NCBI RefSeq assembly: GCF_000012325.1
Contig: NC_003910.7
Location: 5,146,001-5,210,000, forward strand
Origin: Colwellia psychrerythraea 34H
GTDB taxonomy: Bacteria; Pseudomonadota; Gammaproteobacteria; Enterobacterales; Alteromonadaceae
Direction of reading: 5' to 3'
DNA: 64,000 nt
In this document: positions 19,131-27,568 of the stretch, piece by piece
Layout of the letters: each line of letters begins with the position of its first letter
Numbering within the stretch: the first letter of the stretch is position 1
Notes under the pieces: generated by a model
The model's database searches: none
What the model was told of the DNA's origin: nothing
What the model saw: the letters and a program-made list of their open reading frames with translations, nothing else
Made by a program: the position numbers and the translations under genes

Positions 19131-19640
19131 ATGATATTAGAAGATTTAAACCAATTACCTGCAGCGGAGGCTAGCCATACATTTATGCAGTGTTGCTCCG
19201 CAAGTGCTTGGGTAAAAAAAATGGTTACAGCGCGTCCATTTTCTTCTGAGCTAGCAATAAAAAAAGCCGCTGATGATGCGTGGCAAGGTTTAACTGAACA
19301 AGATTATTTTGAAGCCTTTGAAGGTCATCCAAAAATTGGTGATGTCAGTAGTTTACGTGCTAAGTATGCTAATACCAAAGAATTGGCAGGTAACGAGCAA
19401 GGTTTAGTTAAAGAAGCAAATGACGATGTACTTGAAGTACTTTCTCAAGGTAACAGCGACTATGAAAAAAAATTTGGCTTTATTTTTATTGTTTGTGCAA
19501 CCGGAAAAAGTGCTAAACAAATGTCTGATTTATTACAGGCACGTCTACCAAATAATAAAACGCAAGAGCTTGTTAATGCCGCTGAAGAGCAACGTAAAAT
19601 ATTTCAACTACGCATTGATAAAGCATTAGCTGAAGGCTAG
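19131..19640 (+). CDS. uraD: OHCU decarboxylase
   Basis: Decarboxylates 2-oxo-4-hydroxy-4-carboxy-5-ureidoimidazoline to S-allantoin, the last step from urate. The 169-residue all-helical protein has the catalytic-histidine motif FEGHPKIGD (His66) and the conserved ANDDVLEVLSQGNSDYEKKF and FIFIVCATGKSA segments. A leading AGGAAACTAAA site precedes ATG 19131. It lies directly before the HIU hydrolase gene, so the two enzymes that follow urate oxidation are made together. Confidence 0.94.
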   Translation: MILEDLNQLPAAEASHTFMQCCSASAWVKKMVTARPFSSELAIKKAADDAWQGLTEQDYFEAFEGHPKIGDVSSLRAKYANTKELAGNEQGLVKEANDDVLEVLSQGNSDYEKKFGFIFIVCATGKSAKQMSDLLQARLPNNKTQELVNAAEEQRKIFQLRIDKALAEG

Positions 19641-19664
19641 TCCTAAATTTATTAAGGAACAAAT

Positions 19665-20006
19665 ATGAGCCAAATTACTACCCATATACTTGATACTACC
19701 CGTGGATTACCCGCGAAGAATGTACCTATCACCTTGTTTGCTCAAGACGGTGAAGGTTGGAAAGAAGTCAATGGTGGTGTCACCAATGAAGACGGACGTT
19801 TACCCGGTTTATTGGCTGTTGACGAAACATTAGCAGCGGGTGTTTACCGTATGCATTTTGCTACCGCGGTTTATTTTAAAGCCAACAACGAAGCAGGGTT
19901 TTACCCATACGTTGATATCGTTTTTGAAATCGATGCCAGCGGCACGCATTACCACATTCCATTATTGCTAACCGCATATGGATACTCTACTTATCGCGGT
20001 AGCTAA
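19665..20006 (+). CDS. uraH: 5-hydroxyisourate hydrolase (transthyretin-related)
   Basis: Hydrolyses 5-hydroxyisourate, the product of urate oxidation, to OHCU. The 113-residue protein is the normal length; it shows the N-terminal ITTHILDTTRGLPAKNV motif (catalytic His7) and the family-defining C terminus GYSTYRGS. RBS AAGGAAC precedes ATG. No signal peptide, so cytoplasmic, tetrameric by family knowledge. Confidence 0.96.
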   Translation: MSQITTHILDTTRGLPAKNVPITLFAQDGEGWKEVNGGVTNEDGRLPGLLAVDETLAAGVYRMHFATAVYFKANNEAGFYPYVDIVFEIDASGTHYHIPLLLTAYGYSTYRGS

Positions 20007-20084
20007 TTAGCTATTCACAATAAGTAGACACAGTTTCAAGCCAGTAGAAAGATATTAAGCGTTACCATTAACCGAGAGATTAAG

Positions 20085-20597
20085 ATGACCAGTAAAATCA
20101 TTAATGTTGTACCCCAAGAGCTAACGGCAGAGAATTTCTCAGCTTATGGGGATGTAATTTCGGTGTCCGAAAGTGCTGAACATTTCGCCATTAATGATGG
20201 CCATACTATGCGTTATCACGATCTTGCCGAGGTTGATGTTGCCGAGCAACAGGGCAAAACCCTGATTAATATTTTTCGTTCTACCCCGCTGGCTTTTCCT
20301 TTACCAATAGAAATGATGGAGCGTCATCCATTAGGTAGCCAAGCGTTTATCCCTAAAGGCAAGCAACCTTATGTAGTGGTTGTTGCGCCAGCAGGTGAAC
20401 TTGATACCAGCAAAATAAAAGTGTTTTTAGCCAGCAGTGAACAAGGGGTAAATTACCATAAAGGTACTTGGCATCACTTTTGTTTAGCGCTCAATGAAGT
20501 GAGTGACTTTCTCGTAGTCGATCGCGGCGGAGAAGGTGATAACTGTGATGTTGAAAAACTCGACGGTTCACTGGTGATCTCATTAGCAGCTAAGTAA
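20085..20597 (+). CDS. allA: ureidoglycolate lyase
   Basis: Cleaves ureidoglycolate to glyoxylate and urea, the step that feeds the glyoxylate block downstream. A 170-residue cupin-like AllA family protein with ELTAENFSAYGDVI at the N terminus, PLPIEMMERHPLGSQAFIP, VNYHKGTWHHFCLAL and DFLVVDRGG. All of these are typical. RBS-like GAGAGATTAAG precedes the ATG. It completes a full urate-to-glyoxylate pathway in one gene run. Confidence 0.93.
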   Translation: MTSKIINVVPQELTAENFSAYGDVISVSESAEHFAINDGHTMRYHDLAEVDVAEQQGKTLINIFRSTPLAFPLPIEMMERHPLGSQAFIPKGKQPYVVVVAPAGELDTSKIKVFLASSEQGVNYHKGTWHHFCLALNEVSDFLVVDRGGEGDNCDVEKLDGSLVISLAAK

Positions 20598-20704
20598 TGA
20601 AGACTTCAATAGTAATATAGTAAATAGATAGCACGGTATTAAGCCGTGAAAAACAGTACAGCACCCAGTAATAGTAAAATTCAATAAGTAATAGGTTAAG
20701 AAAT

Positions 20705-22054
20705 ATGTCGAACAACACTGCAAACACTTCTTCAACGAGTGAAGCAATAAGTAAAGCTACAAGTACCGGCCGCAAAGCATATCGTGGCGAAGTACTACAC
20801 TTTTTAGCGGATCCTGCCAAAGTATCAGAAGAAGAGAGTTATCAGTACTTTGAAGATGGACTATTAGTCATCAACCATGGCTTAGTTGAAGCCGTCGGTA
20901 ACGCCAAGGATTTACTGAAAACGTTACCCGCCGACGTTGTCGTTACCCAATATGACAATGGCCTAATCATGCCTGGTTTTATTGATACGCATGTACATTA
21001 TGCACAATCCGAAATGGTCGCTTCTTACGGCGAACAATTACTCGAGTGGTTAGAAAACTATACCTTCCCTGAAGAAAAAAAATTTGCTGATCTTGAACAC
21101 GGTAAACGTGTTGCTGAATTTTTCTTAAGCCAATTATTAGATGCTGGTACCACCACAGCATTGGTCTTTGGCACAGTACATAAAGAATCTGTTGAAGCTT
21201 TTTTTACCGTCGCTCAACAGAAAAAATTACGCATGATTTGCGGTAAAGTGTTGATGAATCAAAACTGTCCTGATGATTTATCAGATACCGTTGAATCAGG
21301 TTACGCCGACAGTAAAGCGCTCATTGAAAAATGGCATAACACTGACAGATTACAATATGCGGTAACGCCACGTTTTGCACCGACTTGCTCAACGGAACAA
21401 CTGAATAAAGCCGGTGAGTTATTAAAAGAATATCCTAGTGTTTATTTACATACCCATTTATCTGAAAACAAAGATGAAATTGCATGGGTGAGTGAATTAT
21501 TCCCTGACAGTGACGGTTACCTTGATGTGTACGATAAAAGCAGTCTATTAGGTCGCCGTAGTGTTTTTGCTCACGGTGTACATTTGCACGATCATGAGTG
21601 TCAGCGCTTAAGTGAGACCAATTCAGCCATTGCTTTTTGCCCAACCTCAAACTTATTTTTAGGTAGCGGTTGTTTCAACTTAAAGCAAGCTGAAGAATTT
21701 GATGTGAATGTCGGCTTAGGTACTGATATTGGTGCCGGTAGCAGTTTCTCTATGTTAACCACACTCAACGAAGGTTATAAAACTCAGCAATTACGTGGTG
21801 ATAAATTAAGCCCCTACAAATCATTATATTTAGCGACCTTAGGGGGCGCTATTGCCTTAGATTTAGAAGGGACTATTGGTAACTTTATTCAAGGCGCTGA
21901 AGCTGACTTTATCGTGCTTGATTATCAAGCAACACCTTTAATGGATGTACGCATCAAACGCTGTACAACCTTAACTGAAAAATTATTCGTGTTGAGCATG
22001 CTAGGTGACGATAGACACGTTAAAGCGACGCACATCATGGGCGAAAAAGTTTAA
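20705..22054 (+). CDS. guaD: guanine deaminase
   Basis: Converts guanine to xanthine, feeding xanthine dehydrogenase. A 449-residue amidohydrolase with the zinc motif GFIDTHVHYAQ (His96, His98), the family motif LLEWLENYTFPEEKKF, further zinc-site residues in HTHLSE and HGVHL, and GLGTDIGAGSS with the catalytic Asp. The first ~20 residues are Ser/Thr-rich and may be a non-conserved extension. A small hairpin (CACGG...CCGTG, 20632-20648) sits upstream. Lies between allA and puuD in the same direction. Confidence 0.94.
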   Translation: MSNNTANTSSTSEAISKATSTGRKAYRGEVLHFLADPAKVSEEESYQYFEDGLLVINHGLVEAVGNAKDLLKTLPADVVVTQYDNGLIMPGFIDTHVHYAQSEMVASYGEQLLEWLENYTFPEEKKFADLEHGKRVAEFFLSQLLDAGTTTALVFGTVHKESVEAFFTVAQQKKLRMICGKVLMNQNCPDDLSDTVESGYADSKALIEKWHNTDRLQYAVTPRFAPTCSTEQLNKAGELLKEYPSVYLHTHLSENKDEIAWVSELFPDSDGYLDVYDKSSLLGRRSVFAHGVHLHDHECQRLSETNSAIAFCPTSNLFLGSGCFNLKQAEEFDVNVGLGTDIGAGSSFSMLTTLNEGYKTQQLRGDKLSPYKSLYLATLGGAIALDLEGTIGNFIQGAEADFIVLDYQATPLMDVRIKRCTTLTEKLFVLSMLGDDRHVKATHIMGEKV

Positions 22055-22407
22055 TTAACAAATTATTTAATACCTGAAACCTGCGAATACGGCATCAGAA
22101 GTACTCATTTATAGTTATAAATTCCGTGCTTCTTCTTTGTACTCACAAACTTCAGACATCAATTAATTCACTAATGGTATATTCAAACGCTTCACTTACT
22201 AAAGGCTAAGGAGCTAATAAAAATACCAGTACTACATATAACAGGCGGTTTCCTAGCGCGGGGCTAAGGCAACATCACTTACAGACAATGCTTTATAAAA
22301 ACGATAATCATAAGACTATATTGTATAGAGCATTAGTTACTCAAAAATTTAGTTAATCATAAAATTATAAAACCCTTATTTCGAGTAAAGGTACAAAAGG
22401 AAAGACT
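22055..22407. other. intergenic gap before puuD, no clear signal
   Basis: A gap of about 350 bases between guanine deaminase and puuD. It is AT-rich and may carry a promoter for puuD-glcB, but neither of the two palindromic operators found elsewhere in the cluster is present and no hairpin terminator or ORF stands out. Confidence 0.4.
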
Positions 22408-23613
22408 ATGGACCCGTATATTACTGAGTGGTTAAACCTAATCATTCGCTTCGCACATCTTATCGTTGGTATCGCTTGGATCGGTGCTTCATTTTACTTT
22501 GTTTGGTTAGATAACCATCTTGAAAAACCACCCGAAGCAAAAGCTGAAAAAGGCATTTCTGGTGATCTTTGGGCCATTCACGGTGGTGGCTTCTATGAAG
22601 TAGCAAAATATAAATTAGCGCCACCTAAAATGCCAACCACATTGCATTGGTTTAAGTGGGAAGCTTACACCACTTGGATCACAGGTTTCTTACTACTCTC
22701 GCTTATGTTTTATGTTGGCGCTGAATCTTACCTCATTGACCCGCGCGTAAAAGATTTAACCCAGTGGCAAGCTATTGGCTTAGGACTAGGCTCGATTGTT
22801 ATTGGTGTGGGTAGTTATGAGTTATTAGTACGCACAAAGCTTAAAGACCATGGTTTAGTATTAGCCGTTATTTTATTCGCTATTGCGACAGTTTTATCTT
22901 ACGGATTAACCCAAGTCTTTAGTGCCCGTGGTGCTTACATGCATATGGGTGCAATCTTAGGTACTATCATGGCTGGCAATGTGTTTTTCGGCATTATGCC
23001 ATCACAACGCGCCTTAGTTAAAGCGGTAGAAGAAGGTGCTACTCCTGACTCTAAATATGGCCTTAATGCCAAGTTACGCTCAACGCACAACACCTATATC
23101 ACCTTACCCGTGTTGTTCATTATGATTTCAAATCACTACCCAATTACCTATAACCATAGTGCAAATTGGTTAGTACTAATGGCCATCATATTAATCACTG
23201 CAGCCGTACGTCAGTATTTTGTTTTACGTCATTTTGGCCAACAAAAACCTATGGTATTAGTGAGCTCTATTATTGCCACTATCGTGCTTGCCTACGCTAT
23301 TGCCCCCAAGACAGTTGAACTCTCCGCTGAGCAAAAACAGCAAGGTGTTAGTAATGCGCAAGTCCAACATATTATTGAAACCCGTTGTAGTGCCTGTCAT
23401 TCAGAAGCACCAACTGATGATGTATTTAAATCTCCTCAAGGTGGCGTTATTTTTTCAGACATGGCTTCTATCAAACAATGGGCACCGAGAATTGAAGCTC
23501 GTGTTGTCAACTCCAAAGACATGCCGTTTATGAACAAAACCCAAATGACTGAGGAAGAACGTCTAACGCTATCACTTTGGTTAAGCAAAGATAAAGACCA
23601 AAATAAAGGATAA
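22408..23613 (+). CDS. puuD: membrane urate hydroxylase with C-terminal cytochrome c domain (PuuD)
   Basis: Oxidises urate to 5-hydroxyisourate at the inner membrane, delivering electrons to a cytochrome c rather than making H2O2 as soluble uricase does. The 401-residue protein begins with the family N terminus (ITEWLNLIIRFAHLIVGIAW), has about eight membrane helices, then a C-terminal c-type haem domain with CSACH (C327, C330, H331) and a possible distal Met in KDMPFMNKTQMT. RBS AAAGGAAAGACT precedes ATG. It overlaps nothing but is only 3 bases from malate synthase G. Confidence 0.93.
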   Translation: MDPYITEWLNLIIRFAHLIVGIAWIGASFYFVWLDNHLEKPPEAKAEKGISGDLWAIHGGGFYEVAKYKLAPPKMPTTLHWFKWEAYTTWITGFLLLSLMFYVGAESYLIDPRVKDLTQWQAIGLGLGSIVIGVGSYELLVRTKLKDHGLVLAVILFAIATVLSYGLTQVFSARGAYMHMGAILGTIMAGNVFFGIMPSQRALVKAVEEGATPDSKYGLNAKLRSTHNTYITLPVLFIMISNHYPITYNHSANWLVLMAIILITAAVRQYFVLRHFGQQKPMVLVSSIIATIVLAYAIAPKTVELSAEQKQQGVSNAQVQHIIETRCSACHSEAPTDDVFKSPQGGVIFSDMASIKQWAPRIEARVVNSKDMPFMNKTQMTEEERLTLSLWLSKDKDQNKG

Positions 23614-23616
23614 GAA

Positions 23617-25806
23617 ATGAAGCAAAGAACAATCAAGCACGGTTATAAAGTTGCAGGCTGCTTGTATAATTTAGTCAACCATGAAGTATTACCGGGTCTT
23701 AACATTCATGCCGATGACTTTTGGAATTCTGTTGCTGAGGTGTTAGCTGAGTTTACTCCGCGTAATCAACAGCTATTAGCGACAAGAGCTAATTTACAAG
23801 CGCATATTGATGTTTGGCATACTGATCCCGCCAATCAGCCTTTTAACCAACAGCGCTATGAGTTGTTTTTAAAAGAAATAGGATATTTGGTCACCGAGAA
23901 AGCAGATTTTACTATCTCTACTCAAAATGTTGATGATGAGGTTGCCCTTATTGCGGGCCCTCAACTGGTAGTGCCCTTGATGAATGCACGATTTTCCCTT
24001 AATGCCGCGAACGCACGATGGGGTAGCTTGTATGACGCTTTATATGGTACCGATGTTATTGGTGACGATAATGGCGCGAAACAGACTAAAGATTTCAATC
24101 CTATTCGCGGACGTAGAGTGCAAGCATACGCGCGCAGATTTTTAGATGAAACTTTACCGTTAACCCGTGGTAGTCATATTGATGCGGTGAAGTACCATAT
24201 CGTCAAAAAAGCCTTTACTGTGACCCTTTTCACTGGTGAACAAGTGCAGTTAAAAGAGGCACAACAGTTTGTTGGCTACAAAGGATCTACCGCTGCTCCC
24301 TCTATCCTACTTTGCCGTCATAATGGTCTACACATTGAGATCCAAATAGATAAAGACAATGTTGTCGGCAAGACCGATGCCGCTGCTGTTAAAGATGTAG
24401 TATTAGAGTCGGCGTTAAGTACTATTCAAGACTGTGAAGACTCTATTGCCGCGGTAGATGCCTCGGACAAAACCTCGGTTTATCGTAACTGGTTAGGTTT
24501 AATGAAAGGCGACCTTGCTGAGATTATTCAAAAAGGCAGTAGAACCATCACCCGTACCTTAAACCATGACCGCAACTATTTATCGCCTGACCAGAAAGAA
24601 ATCACCCTGCCAGGAAGAAGCCTGCAATTCATTCGTAATGTAGGTCACTTAATGACCACAAATGCTATTGTCACAGCAAAGAATGAAAAAGTACCTGAAG
24701 GCATTGTTGATGGCCTCATCACCAGTTTAATTTCACTGCACGATTTAAAGGGCACCTCGAAATTCAAAAACTCTAAACAAGGCAGTATTTACATTGTAAA
24801 ACCTAAAATGCATGGCCCTGAAGAAGTTGCCTTTAGCCATGATTTGTTTAGTGCCATTGAACGTCATTTGGGCTTAGCCCAAAACACCATAAAAATGGGT
24901 ATCATGGATGAAGAACGTCGCACTTCTGCCAATTTAAAAGAGTGTATACGCGCCGCACAAACACGCCTTGCGTTCATTAACACTGGCTTTTTAGACCGCA
25001 CCGGTGATGAAATTCATACCAGTATGCATGCGGGCGCTATGGCTCAAAAAGCCTTGATGAAAGATGAACCCTGGATAACAGCCTATGAAAATAGAAATGT
25101 AAGAATTGGTTTGCAAGCAGGCCTGCAAGGTAAAGCGCAAATTGGTAAAGGCATGTGGGCAATACCGGATCAAATGTCGGAAATGGTTAAAAGTAAAATA
25201 GCCCATCCAAAATCGGGGGCAAATTGTGCTTGGGTTCCCTCGCCAACTGCCGCTACGTTACACGTAATGCATTACCACAAAGTCAATGTTCAAGAGATTC
25301 AAAGTGCCATGCAAGCCGAGTTTTCTTTACCGGGAACTATTGATGATTTAAGTGAGTTATTGACTATCCCTTTACTTAAAAATCAAACCGAATTATCAAC
25401 AGCGGCAATTCAAAAAGAACTAGACAATAACATTCAAGGTTTATTGGGGTATGTGGTTCGTTGGGTGAATCAAGGCATTGGTTGCTCCAAAGTACCTGAT
25501 ATCGACAATATAGCCCGCATGGAAGATAGAGCAACCTTACGAATATCAAGTCAACATGTTTGCAACTGGCTTCATCATGGTGTGATCAGTGACAGCCAAG
25601 TACTTGAATCACTACAGCGCATGGCTGAAGTTGTTGATCAACAAAATGCTGCCGATAGCAGCTACATTGCTATTGGGACAGATTTTGGGGAAAGTATTGC
25701 TTTTAAAGCTGCCAAGGATCTTATTTTCCAAGGCAAAGAGCAGCCAAGCGGCTATACCGAACCGTTATTACACCAAAGACGCCAAGAAGTTAAAGCCATG
25801 TACTAA
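23617..25806 (+). CDS. glcB: malate synthase G
   Basis: Condenses glyoxylate with acetyl-CoA to malate. At 729 residues it has the monomeric G-type length, and shows PGRSLQFIRNVGHLMT, KPKMHGPEEVAF, MGIMDEERRTSANLKECI (active-site Arg), FINTGFLDRTGDEIHTSM and the C-terminal SQHVCNWLHHGV. It starts 3 bases after the puuD stop, so the two are clearly co-transcribed. The placement shows that glyoxylate made from ureidoglycolate is meant to be assimilated. A strong hairpin terminator follows. Confidence 0.96.
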   Translation: MKQRTIKHGYKVAGCLYNLVNHEVLPGLNIHADDFWNSVAEVLAEFTPRNQQLLATRANLQAHIDVWHTDPANQPFNQQRYELFLKEIGYLVTEKADFTISTQNVDDEVALIAGPQLVVPLMNARFSLNAANARWGSLYDALYGTDVIGDDNGAKQTKDFNPIRGRRVQAYARRFLDETLPLTRGSHIDAVKYHIVKKAFTVTLFTGEQVQLKEAQQFVGYKGSTAAPSILLCRHNGLHIEIQIDKDNVVGKTDAAAVKDVVLESALSTIQDCEDSIAAVDASDKTSVYRNWLGLMKGDLAEIIQKGSRTITRTLNHDRNYLSPDQKEITLPGRSLQFIRNVGHLMTTNAIVTAKNEKVPEGIVDGLITSLISLHDLKGTSKFKNSKQGSIYIVKPKMHGPEEVAFSHDLFSAIERHLGLAQNTIKMGIMDEERRTSANLKECIRAAQTRLAFINTGFLDRTGDEIHTSMHAGAMAQKALMKDEPWITAYENRNVRIGLQAGLQGKAQIGKGMWAIPDQMSEMVKSKIAHPKSGANCAWVPSPTAATLHVMHYHKVNVQEIQSAMQAEFSLPGTIDDLSELLTIPLLKNQTELSTAAIQKELDNNIQGLLGYVVRWVNQGIGCSKVPDIDNIARMEDRATLRISSQHVCNWLHHGVISDSQVLESLQRMAEVVDQQNAADSSYIAIGTDFGESIAFKAAKDLIFQGKEQPSGYTEPLLHQRRQEVKAMY

Positions 25807-25856
25807 CTTTATTTACAACAATTTAAGCACAGCGCTTATTTAACATCATCGTTTTT

Positions 25857-25898
25857 AAAAGCCACATTACTTGCAACGCCGGTAATGTGGCTTTTGCT
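25857..25898 (+). terminator. intrinsic terminator after glcB
   Basis: Perfect 14-base stem AAAAGCCACATTAC / GTAATGTGGCTTTT with an 11-base loop, followed by a T-rich stretch. It ends the purine operon's last segment. Confidence 0.8.
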
Positions 25899-26041
25899 TT
25901 ATAAGTTAATGACAAAACTCAACGCGAGCAATCAAGCATAACTTCGATTAAGTCAAAGTATTTGTTATGAATACTATGGCTGCCAGATAACATTTGTTAT
26001 AAAATTGTTTACTGCATCATCAATGAAGTTATGAGGTATTT

Positions 26042-26668
26042 GTGTCGGTAAAAAAAGAATCTGTAGGGCAAGTTCGCCAAAGAAATGTTGCACTTATTTT
26101 AACAGCGGCCAAAACAGAGTTTGTTACACATGGCTTTAAAGGTGCGTCAATTAAACGCATCGCTGAACGTGCAAATATTCCTCGAGCAAATATCCATTAT
26201 TATTTCGATGACAAAACTGATCTTTATCAGCAATTACTCACTGAAATAATTGTCAGCTGGAATACTAGTTTCGATACCTTAAGCATTGATGATGATCCTA
26301 AAACAATTCTTACTGCTTATATTCATGAAAAAATCATGCATGCCAAACATGATCCTGATGGATCAAAAATATTTGCCAGTGAAGTCATTCATGGCGCGCC
26401 TATTCTTAAAGACTATTTGCATACTGAATTTAAGCAATGGTTAGATGAAAAAATCACCATCATTGAAACCTGGATTAAACAAGGTCAAATAGATGTAATC
26501 AACCCACATCACTTGTTATTCCTTATTTGGAGTTCCACCCAGCATTATGCTGACTTTAATGTGCAGGTATTGGCTGGTTTTGGTAAAGAGGCAATGAACG
26601 ATGATGATTTTGATGATGTAATCCAGTCACTGACTTCAATTATCCTAAAAGGCTGCGGTTTATCTTAA
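26042..26668 (+). CDS. TetR-family regulator, RutR-like
   Basis: A 208-residue TetR-type repressor. The N-terminal HTH reads FKGASIKRIAERANIPRANIHYYFDDKTDLY, and the C-terminal part (KIFASEVIHGAPILKDYL; LLFLIWSSTQHYADFNVQV) matches the RutR/YcdC C-terminal domain, whose E. coli member senses uracil/thymine and controls pyrimidine and purine genes. GTG start. Its position at the end of the purine cluster makes it the likely regulator and a candidate to bind TGACACNNGTGTCA at the xdhA, aminotransferase/porin and iclR promoters. The ligand may be a purine catabolite; not provable here. Confidence 0.85.
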   Translation: MSVKKESVGQVRQRNVALILTAAKTEFVTHGFKGASIKRIAERANIPRANIHYYFDDKTDLYQQLLTEIIVSWNTSFDTLSIDDDPKTILTAYIHEKIMHAKHDPDGSKIFASEVIHGAPILKDYLHTEFKQWLDEKITIIETWIKQGQIDVINPHHLLFLIWSSTQHYADFNVQVLAGFGKEAMNDDDFDDVIQSLTSIILKGCGLS

Positions 26669-26821
26669 GCCAAACAGTGGTGTTTATCTCACTAAGCTAG
26701 AAGATGCTTCGCCATCCCTGACAACTTTACTGGCATTGTTGACATGATTTATTGAAAAGCTTACTGTCATCTTAGTTTTGAACGTTCCTAGACCTTGAGA
26801 ATAAATAATAGAAACTAACCT

Positions 26822-27247
26822 ATGAAAATTGAAGAGATAATGAGTGAAGAAGTCACTTGTATAGATTTAGATGACAGATTATCTGTTGTTAGAGAACTAT
26901 TCATTAAGCATAAGTTTCACCATTTAATGGTTACGGATAGTAAAAATCAACTAGTAGCTGTTATTTCTGAAAGAGATTATTTAAAAGCGACCAATTCAAA
27001 TATAGAATTACCCACAGCTAATGAAAAAGATTTGGCGATGTTAAACAAACGCGTTCATCAAATTGTCTCGAAAAAATTAGTCGCCATTAAACAATTCAGT
27101 CCTTTTAGTGAAGCAATAAAGACCTTTCATGATACTGGCATGTCTTGTCTTCCTGTAATCAATAGCAATAACCAGCCTGTCGGAGTTATCACCTCTCGAG
27201 ATATAATTAAGTGGTTATATAGTAAAGTTAACTCACCTAAATCTTAA
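26822..27247 (+). CDS. CBS-domain pair protein
   Basis: A 141-residue protein consisting of two CBS domains (MKIEEIMSEEVTCIDLDDRL... and VHQIVSKKLVAIKQFSPFSEA...), ending GVITSRDIIKWLYS. Such stand-alone pairs bind adenine nucleotides and modulate partner proteins. It lies between the TetR gene and the convergent aminotransferase gene. No partner is obvious; a role in sensing nucleotides near a purine cluster is possible but speculative. Confidence 0.8.
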   Translation: MKIEEIMSEEVTCIDLDDRLSVVRELFIKHKFHHLMVTDSKNQLVAVISERDYLKATNSNIELPTANEKDLAMLNKRVHQIVSKKLVAIKQFSPFSEAIKTFHDTGMSCLPVINSNNQPVGVITSRDIIKWLYSKVNSPKS

Positions 27248-27447
27248 CTTTTATGGTACTAAACGGTGTATGGTTATTGGAATCATCGACGTGATATCCG
27301 ATGAATACCCCTCTAAAAATAGTAAGTTTGATGTTCGTAACTGACCTGCGAACATAACCAACCAGTATTTCAGCCCCTCAAAAAAGCAAAATCTAGCATC
27401 TGTTACCGTAAAACGCCCAGATTTAACGCTTCAAAAAGCACTTTGAG

Positions 27448-27462
27448 TTCCACATAGTGGAA
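27448..27462. promoter_or_regulatory. palindrome TTCCACATAGTGGAA
   Basis: A perfect TTYCACNNNGTGRAA-type palindrome in the gap between two convergent genes (CBS protein and aminotransferase). The position, about 110 bp beyond the 3' end of the aminotransferase gene, is odd for an operator. Confidence 0.5.
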
Positions 27463-27499
27463 TATTATTGGATGAAATTTTACAAAAAAGCGTTTTTTA

Positions 27500-27514
27500 T
27501 TTCATTATGTGAAA
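27500..27514. promoter_or_regulatory. looser palindrome TTTCATTATGTGAAA
   Basis: One mismatch from the TTYCACNNNGTGRAA form (TTTCAT on the left arm). It lies 38 bp from the previous site and directly beside the terminator hairpin. Confidence 0.35.
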
Positions 27515-27543
27515 AAAAAGACCATCGAAAGATGGTCTTTTTT
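27514..27543. terminator. bidirectional intrinsic terminator
   Basis: A stem AAAAAAGACCATC / GATGGTCTTTTTT with a GAAA tetraloop. The A- and T-runs on either side let it serve both the CBS gene (+) and the aminotransferase gene (-). Confidence 0.85.
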
Positions 27544-27568
27544 CATTAATAAAACTTTTTTTAAGATT

